Source of the DNA: Carettochelys insculpta
Lineage: Eukaryota > Chordata > Testudines > Carettochelyidae
Length of the DNA stretch: 64,000 nt
Direction: 5' to 3'
Assembly (NCBI RefSeq): GCF_033958435.1
Contig: NC_134137.1
Coordinates: 107,084,501-107,148,500 of the forward strand
The position numbers and the translations under genes were made by a program. Positions 57,409 to 64,000 of the stretch are shown here, piece by piece; within the stretch, counting starts at the first letter, position 1; the number at the start of each line of letters is the position of its first letter. Below the pieces are notes generated by a model, which was given only the letters and a program-made list of their open reading frames with translations, did no database searches and was not told where the DNA came from.

Positions 57409-59262
57409 TTATATGGGGCAAATTAAAAAACAATGCCGTCGCGAAAACATGACAAGTTTGCTATGTTGCCAGCGTATTTAAGGACTGAGTAGACTTTTGT
57501 AGGCTAAAAGGCAGTGTAAGAAAACTTACTCTGTTGCCCAAATTGTCATTCATCCCAGAGCTGCAAAGCTTTCTTTCCTTCTGTGACTATTGAACATTTC
57601 ACAAGGGACTTTGGCTTGTACAACCTCTCAACACAAGGATTATGACTTGGTTCAACGGGCAAAGCTGTAAAGATAGTAGAATGAAAACCTTCAAAACTAG
57701 ATGTATGCTTTCATCTCGCTTCTGGGATAACGGATCTAGTGAGCCAGATTTTGAGCCCCACTAATATGCACAAATTAATAGCTAATTTTGAACACACAGA
57801 TCACCAGCTGTAGGTACTCATGGCTAAATGGCTGCTTTTGTGCAGGCCACATGTGTACCAAATGGAAATGTGCAGGCGCAAATCTTTAAATGTGTGCCAA
57901 TAAATGCTTTCCTTCTAAGGAGCTAAAAATTAGGCTCATTGGCTGTGTTTTGTCTCAGACTGGTGCCTCTTCGTGCTGTCTGCCAGCTGTGATCATGTGA
58001 GTAAAAAGGATATCAGAAAGTACAAGAGCCCTGCTCCCTGAGAGATCAGTCACAAATGAAACTAGTTCCCTAAATTTTTAGTGAGTGAGTCACACATTGC
58101 AATGGCTGACTGCCCTTGTTTTTTGAAAAGCTGTCAGGTTTATAATCACAAACACAGTTTTGCTAGATCTGCAAGTCTTACGGTAGTGTATAATTGTAGC
58201 ATATTGTCCTGTTATACCTAAGCATTAGAGGTAAGCTAAGAATGAAATGTTAAACCTAATTCTTATCTGAAAAGATGAGATTATAAAAATGGCACCTCTT
58301 CTCCCAAAAAAGGCTGCTACCTGTGTATGTTCTGAGACCTGAAAAAAAGATTTGCTGGTATACCTTTACCAGCAAGCCATCTCCAAGTAGATGCAGCTTA
58401 TGCCGGCAAAATAAAGGGTCACCCAGTATATCCTTGATCAAAATAAGCTATATCAACACAAAATTATAGAAATGTCACTAGGGGTGTGATTTTTTTTTTT
58501 AAACGACATCATTAAACCAGCAAAAGTGTTTGATGCAAAGGCGGACTCCATTGTCCTCTGCTTGCTTGTGTGATACAGATAAGTTTTTACTCCTCTCAGC
58601 CTTATGCAGCCAACAGAGCTATGAGAAAGTAAGTTGCAGGTTGCCATCAACTAAGTTGTTAACTAAACTCTAACTTCAGGGTCAAATTTTGCTTGCAAGG
58701 ATGTATTCAAGGCAGAATTTGCCTTATGAAATGTGATGGGATGTGTGAATTGGAGAAAACCCCATTTTTAAATCCCTGGTTGAGTTTGCAGGGCTGGGAG
58801 TTTGTGTTTTCTCTTCTAACAGCTTTTCATTTGAACTGATTAAAGTTGCCATGGACATCGCTGAGCAGCAAGACACATGGAACCTCTCAATGTGACCTTG
58901 ATACAATCACTTTTCAGAGTAGAGCTGTGGATTAAAAATGTCCTTGGTTTTTCAGTTTCATTTAGACATATTTCGAGCTAAGTGAAAGGGAAGGTATAAC
59001 AAATAATACTGTAGTAGTCTTTGTAATCAATTATTGCTATGGGATAATTGTGGAATATTTGAAAAAAATGTTCCTGTTGGACTAGCCAGTTGCCACATGA
59101 TTTCAAACAGTAAAGGCTTTGTTTCTTCTAGATTTGTGTGTTAGATTTCAAGAGGGGTTGTCAGTCCCATTGATGTTCAGGTGGCTTATTGACTTCTGTG
59201 GGGTCTCTGAAGGCGTAAGTTTCTGCATGGATGGATCAGATTATATGTTCAGAGTGTGTAAG
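57409..59262. other. No feature recognised
   Basis: AT-rich; no gene or clear repeat recognised. Confidence 0.45.
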
Positions 59263-59264
59263 TA

Positions 59265-59565
59265 CAGGCTGAATCTCTTAAATCTGGTGTTCTGTTGTCC
59301 AGCAACATCTGTGGTCCAGCAGGAACAGAGAATCCACAGTCCCTGGGCAGAGGCCAGGCCTGGAGCAGCGGCTGGTAGCCTGGCCATGGGGGACTGAATC
59401 CCCTGCCTCCACCTGGCAGTGAGAGCTCTGGAGCCCCTTGGCAGTCCCAGCAAGCCAGGGTCAGACTGCTGTGGGAGTGGAAGCCTGGGACCTCCTGGCA
59501 GCAGAAACCCTTGACCTCCCCTGGTCTGGCAAATGTTTTTGTTTGGGATGTGCCAGCTTCCAACC
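59265..59565 (+). mobile_element. Tigger-like element, left end and GC-rich body
   Basis: TA-CAGGCTGAATCTCTTAAA, then TGTTGTCCAGCAACATCTGT, matches the left end of the 45.4-kb element with substitutions. The body is GC-rich with CCTGGCAG/CTGGCAG phrases. The right terminus is not clear. Confidence 0.5.
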
Positions 59566-60074
59566 ATGCTGAACCAGAGTAAACTCTTACTGTTGTATGT
59601 TACATGGAACAACCGTGCAGGAGAAAAAGGGTTGTTCAACAGCCTAAAACTTGAGAGAACAGGAATATGATGCTGCTGCCTAGAAACTGTGTATAATCTT
59701 ACAGGAAAGCTCTTCAAATAATTGTGATGAAAATAAACATCTGAACTGACCCCTAACTTCCTGGCAATAGTAGGTGGCTTTTAGCCCTTTCCCAGCAGTA
59801 TATAGCTTGTTTAACCCTTTCCCTTTTACTTCCCCTCTCAGCCACCTTTCTCAAAATATTCCAAAATAAATAAATCAGAAGGCTTAATCTTGAGGCCATC
59901 TCTCATTTTGCTCCTGTAATGGGCAGTGGTCATTTTTTCCAGCTCCCACTATCTGAAATAATCATCTATTGGGCACTCTCGATCATAGTCTCTAGATCTC
60001 GCTGACTGGGCATTTGGTGAATTTTAGGGTGTGCCTCCAGGGTGGCTCGTCTCTGTAGTATCACACTGTTGGGT
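59566..60074. other. No feature recognised
   Basis: AT-rich; nothing recognised. Confidence 0.4.
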
Positions 60075-60321
60075 GTGAGTATGGTGACATAACCCTATAG
60101 TTTAGATGCAGCTTATGCTGGTGGGTGGGGTTTTTCCTTCCGTGAAGAAATACCACCCCTCTTAACGATAGTAACTGTGCTGACAGAATCATTCTTCCAT
60201 TGGCTTCATGGCCTAGCTGCATCTATGCTGGCAATTAGGTTGGCATAACTGCATCAGCAGTGTGGGGTTTTTTTATGCTGCATCCAAGATAGTTATGTTG
60301 ACCTAACTTTTTAAGTGTAGA
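60075..60321. mobile_element. MITE related to the 49.4-kb element
   Basis: The segments GTTTAGATGCAGCTTATGCT and AGCTGCATCTATGCTGGCAA alternate in inverted order. The right end CCTAACTTTTTAAGTGTAGA matches the TCTACACT group. It abuts the hAT-like end at 60323. Confidence 0.5.
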
Positions 60322-60322
60322 C

Positions 60323-60526
60323 CAGTGGTTCCCAAACTTTTCAGCATCACATCTCCTTTTTGATGTTTGAGAAACCCTCACACCTCTTCTTTACCATCAT
60401 CCAACCCCACTTCTAACAAAAAGTTCAGTTTGTACCCCTGCACATTGAAAGACAAATAGAATAAAATAAAAAAAATTAACATTTTGTGGTATGATATTTG
60501 AAAATGTATTTATTTATTTTTTACAG
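60323..60526 (+). mobile_element. hAT-like 5' end
   Basis: CAGTGGTTCCCAAACTTTTC is a classic hAT-type terminus. GATGTTTGAGAAACCCTCAC and CTTGTACCCC-like sequence follow. The right end is not resolved because a second hAT-like terminus begins at 60527. Confidence 0.5.
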
Positions 60527-61229
60527 CAGTGGTCTCCAATCTTTTGCACTCAAGATCAGATTTTAAATGTCAGGGCAAAACACAAGACCCCATTTCTTTC
60601 TTGAGGCTCTGCCCTCTTTGTTTCCTTCCTCTACATCATTTGTTGTCCCTTGCCCTTACTCACTCTCACTGGGGTGAGACAGGAGGTACGGGCTGTAGGG
60701 TGGGAATGAGGGATTTGAGTGTGGGAAGTGGTGGAAGGTGCAAGAACTGGGAGGGAATTTGGGTGCAGGAAGAGGTGGAGAAGGGGCCGCTGGCTCATGG
60801 AGGGAGACAGGCTGGAGTGTGTTGGGATCAGGTGGAGTGTTGGTGGTGCTGAGGAAACCATAGGCCTGTGGATGTGAGGGTGCAGGAGTTCAGGTTGGGG
60901 TGTATGAGGGGCTCAGGGCAGGGGGGTTGGGAGTATGTTGGGCTCAGGACATAGATTTGCAGCATGTGTGGACTGTGCAGTAGTGTTGTGGCAGAAGACT
61001 GGGGATGTGAGAGGCTCAGGACTGAGAGGCATGGGAGGATGCAGGGGTGTCATGATGCTGTGGCCAGATGGGGGCTTGGCCCTGATTGGGGGCTTGTTGG
61101 CCAGTCTTCATTTTTAAATAAAGTATGCCCAACAAACGTTACAGCATTGTCTTTATTTTTGGGAGGGGCGTGGAACCTTTTTTTGGACAGAGGCTCACTG
61201 ACCCACAGAAGAATAAGTCAGGGACCACA
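60527..61229. mobile_element. hAT-like element with G-rich interior
   Basis: The left end is CAGTGGTCTCCAATCTTTTG and the reverse-complemented right end is TGTGGTCCCTGACTTATTC, with about 13 of 19 matches. The interior (60660-61080) is G-rich with GGGTGCAGGA- and GGCTCAGG-type units, as at 30.5 and 32.9 kb. No target duplication was found. Confidence 0.5.
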
Positions 61230-62097
61230 CAAGTGAGATGGGGGGGGACCTCTCTAAGCCCCACTGATGTGGGCCCCATGGGGGGCGGGTAGGTAGGACC
61301 GAGGTTCAAGGCCTCAGGCCAGATTAATTTTTCTGGGGCCAAAATAAGGGATCAATGAGTGGGTTCCAGCTCCAACTGCTCAGGCAGCGCACGGCTGCTG
61401 TGGGGACCGAGGAGCAGTTGACACAGACCCAGGGCTCTTCCTGCCCCTGCCCCCGCCCCTGCCCCCAACACAGGAAGGCAGCAGGTGGAAGGAAATCGCT
61501 AGCAGGCAGCAGACCTGGCTTTTCAGGAAACACGCTGCCTGTCCTAGGAAGGAAAGCGGCGCATGCACTTCCTGAGACACCAGCTCCGGCGTGCAGCTGT
61601 GGGAGTTCCCGCCCCCCCAACGCCACAGGAAGCCGGTGTTACCTCCATTTTTGCAGGACATAAGGCCAGTGCGGGCTCTTTCTCGGGCTGGGGAGGATTG
61701 ATGGGGAGTGGCTGGGTCACCTCCTCCCCACCCCCCCAGAATTTCTTTACACCCCCCAACCCAGTATAGGAACCAGTTGTGTAGACCAGTGTGTGGTCAG
61801 TGGCAGAAGAGGGGGCTGTAAATCTACAGAGCACTGGCTTGCCATGCACAAAGTGACTTTCCAAAGCATGGTATGAAATTGTTAACACGCGGTAGCAGGT
61901 TCCGCATGATCACTTGCTGCGCCCCTGGCGTCAGTGCTGTCGATTGGCTCCATATAGACAAGCCCCTGTACTTGAGAGATTGCCCCGTTGGTAGCTGTCA
62001 TTTTAGGGAATCTGGGTTATTTTAACCCAATTTTCTAGACGTCTCGTTATGTAATAGATTAATGGATTCAGCTATGAAATACTCTTCTCTCCTCTGA
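61230..62097. other. GC-rich stretch, no gene recognised
   Basis: 61330-61740 is GC-rich with overlapping frames of up to 114 codons on both strands. It includes a CCCCTGCCCCCGCCCCTGCC run. The end TATAGACAAGCCCC near 61954 matches a MITE terminus without its partner. Confidence 0.4.
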
Positions 62098-62170
62098 ATG
62101 TTTTAGTATGTAAGCTCAGTGTAAGCTTAGGAACTGTGCCTTCCTTTACTTGTACAGACTTTAGCCCCTT
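62098..62170 (+). mobile_element. Possible L2-like 3' end
   Basis: TGTAAGCTCAGTG...AGGAACTGTGCCTTCCTTTA...TTGTACAG follows the L2-type order. It is short and diverged. Confidence 0.3.
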
Positions 62171-62817
62171 TTGAGCCCTCCTGACATACCCTGGCTTCTA
62201 CTGTTACTCCATGGAATGAAGCTGCTCTACATTTATCATTTTATTTAATTTTTTCCTTTTCCTGATTTAAAGGCAGCTGTGGTCAGAAAAGTGCCTGAGT
62301 TAAAAATCACAACTTCACATTGGAAGATGCTCCTTTTTGTCATATTCCTGTCTGTGCCCATTGCTGAGTAAAAAATACCTACTGCTTCTGATAGCCAGTA
62401 CATCTACGAAAAGCCAAAGTAGATCCTTCCCAGAAAGGCCTCTCATGAAGGGTAATTTCTTAAATTGTAATTACAGACTCTTTCTTTAGCATTGGCCCTG
62501 TTATAGCTGTTTGGGGCTGTGAAGGAGGAGGAGGGATAACATTTATGACTTGCAGGTTGATTTTGTAAGGCAAGCAGGTAATAAAACACTCTTAATTTGT
62601 AAGCCACACAAATTTGACATAGATGTAAATGAGGCAATAAATGTAGAACAGTGCAAATAAAATATAGGTTTGCCTTTTTGTTCCTTATTTACTTTATTCA
62701 GAATTCTTCCGCTTATTAATTACTTGGTGTAACTTTTGTTTTCAAGTTTACATCCCTGTTTGCAGCCTGAGGCTTTCCCTCCTAGTCAGGCTCATTGACC
62801 TACTCTTCTTTAACTAG
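62171..62817. other. No feature recognised
   Basis: AT-rich; nothing recognised. Confidence 0.4.
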
Positions 62818-63003
62818 AAAAACAACAAGAAGTCCTGTGGCATCTGATAGACTAACTGATATTTTGGAGCATAAGCTGTTGCATCTGACAAAGTGGGTCT
62901 TTGCCCATGATAGTTTATGCTCCAAAAATATCCGATAGTCTTTAAGGTGCCATAGGACGACTTGTTGTTTTAGCAAATACAGACTAACTCAGCTACCTCT
63001 CTG
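62818..63003. mobile_element. PLE-type terminal palindrome, second subfamily
   Basis: The arms 62820-62877 and 62912-62970 are diverged reverse complements built on AACAACAAGAAGTCCTGTGG and TTTTGGAGCATAAGCT. The outer block CAGACTAACTCAGCTACC lies on the right. The centre holds GTGGGTCTTTGCCCAT, the stem of the hammerhead-like core. Confidence 0.85.
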
Positions 63004-63040
63004 ACTCTTTAACTAGCAGACTAACACAGACTCCACAGTC

Positions 63041-63275
63041 GTGGAGAAGTAGCCATGTTAGTCTGTATCTTCACAAAACAAAAAACGCAGTCCTGTAACA
63101 CCTTAAAGACTAACAATATTATTTATTAGGTGATGAGCTTTCATGGGACCTACCCACTTCTTCGGATCTGGAGAATAACTGATTACTGAGACTCAGTTAT
63201 CAGTTATTCTCCAGATCTGAAGAAGTGGATCTGTTCCACGAAAGCACATTACCTAGTAAATAATATTGTTAGCAG
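63041..63275. mobile_element. PLE-type terminal palindrome, first subfamily
   Basis: The arms 63115-63183 and 63199-63267 match as reverse complements at about 60 of 69 positions around a 15-nt centre. The left outer block GTAGCCATGTTAGTCTGTAT is present, while the right outer block is cut off after GTTAG. The right arm carries CTGAAGA, A, GTGGATCTGTTCCAC and GAAA (63217-63243). Confidence 0.85.
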
Positions 63276-64000
63276 TCTCCAGTCTTCCTGACCAGAAATC
63301 TGACACCTTTTTCAGCAGTACAGATCACTTAAGAGGTGAGAAAATGTTTCTTGAATTGCTGACATTTTCCAAGAACTAGTTTCTAACAGTTGGGTCAGTG
63401 TGATTAGTTTTAGACAAATGTATCTAGCTGCTGATCTTGGGAATAGCTCCTTAGCAGTGTTGTCTCAGTGAATGTTACAAGAATTGAATTCAGAATCTGG
63501 GATTTATGCTGTGCCTCTATTTTGATCTGAATTGCTGTGTTCAGAAGTGACAGTTGTCAGAGACTGGGATGTAGGCTCTCATCCCTAGTGGTTGGAGCAG
63601 GACTCAGGAGCAAGGAAACAAGAGCCTCATGTCAGAGCTGGACTTAGAAACCAGGAATCAGAGCCCAGGATTAGAACAGGAGTCAGATGTCAAAGCTGAA
63701 GTCAGAAGCCAGGAATCGGAGCCAATGGTCAGAGGTGGGATTGCTGGAGTATGGCAGTGCAAGAACAAGCTGAGGCAAGAGCTAACACAGCCACGGCCAA
63801 ATGCTTTAAGCAGCTGCTTGGAGTTTCTGGACTTAAGAGTGGTCTGATGACTGGCCCTGACAATCAGGTGATCTGCTGCAGGCCAGCTGCACTAATTAGG
63901 TTGCCTGGAGACAGTCTCTGCTGCAGGCTCTGATTCCTGGGAATAGTCAGCTTGACCTAAGGATACTGGCATTAAGCTCGGCGCCCTGCTTCCGTATTCT
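63276..64000. other. Unrecognised sequence with a 58-bp tandem duplication
   Basis: No gene recognised. A tandem duplication lies at 63629-63744. The context, rich in CAGGAATCAGAGCC phrases, recalls an LTR-type repeat but is not assignable. Confidence 0.4.
63629..63744. repeat. 58-bp tandem duplication
   Basis: ATGTCAGAGCTGGACTTAGA at 63629 recurs as ATGTCAAAGCTGAAGTCAGA at 63687. Both are followed by (A/G)CCAGGAATC(A/G)GAGCC. Confidence 0.75.

Noticed and set aside
1..64000. CRISPR arrays, operons, bacterial ribosome binding sites or a defence system
   Set aside because: Repeat content and lack of coding density show vertebrate DNA. No direct-repeat/spacer pattern or gene cluster is present.

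Overview
This window is vertebrate nuclear DNA, most likely from a cryptodiran turtle or at least a non-avian sauropsid. It is AT-rich with no bacterial-type gene packing and no open reading frame above about 220 codons. Its repeat content points to this source: CR1 LINEs with the typical TTCTTATG-type 3' end, a tRNA-derived SINE whose tail matches the CR1 3' end, many palindromic DNA transposons beginning GG(N)TATGTCTACACT or GGGCTTGTCTACACT, pogo/Tigger-like and hAT-like elements with GC-rich interiors, and Penelope-like retroelement (PLE) ends. The species call is an inference from remembered family consensuses, since no search could be run.

Layout. 1-5.3 kb: a PLE remnant with a GIY-YIG endonuclease reading frame, a CR1 ORF2 fragment carrying a nested hAT-like element, and a Tigger-like element. 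5.3-15.6 kb: small DNA transposons, a C-rich minisatellite, a CORE-SINE/MIR-like fragment, a near-perfect palindromic MITE, a degenerate non-LTR reverse transcriptase and PLE ends. 15.6-26.4 kb: mostly unremarkable AT-rich DNA with two Tigger-like elements (one full, with a minisatellite interior) and a weak SH3-like peptide signature at 24.0 kb. 26.4-33.5 kb: poly-T and GC-rich repeat blocks, a 460-bp palindromic MITE and a 41-bp-period minisatellite. 34.2-40.3 kb: the longest stretch in which I recognise no repeat. 40.3-50 kb: CR1 ends, hAT-like and Tigger-like elements and a PLE end flanked by a perfect 10-bp duplication. 50-55.8 kb: a 413-bp palindromic MITE with eight octamer motifs inside an older repeat, two LTR-like pieces, a CR1 3' end and a tRNA-type SINE. 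57-64 kb: three long PLE-type palindromes plus hAT-like and Tigger-like elements.

I could not support any protein-coding exon, functional RNA gene, promoter, CRISPR array or other host gene. The window is best read as intergenic or deep intronic sequence. The most interesting material is structural. The PLE endonuclease remnant ends in the same sequence that forms the large palindromes, and those termini carry a CUGANGA...GAAA hammerhead-like core whose intervening stem changes sequence between copies but still pairs.
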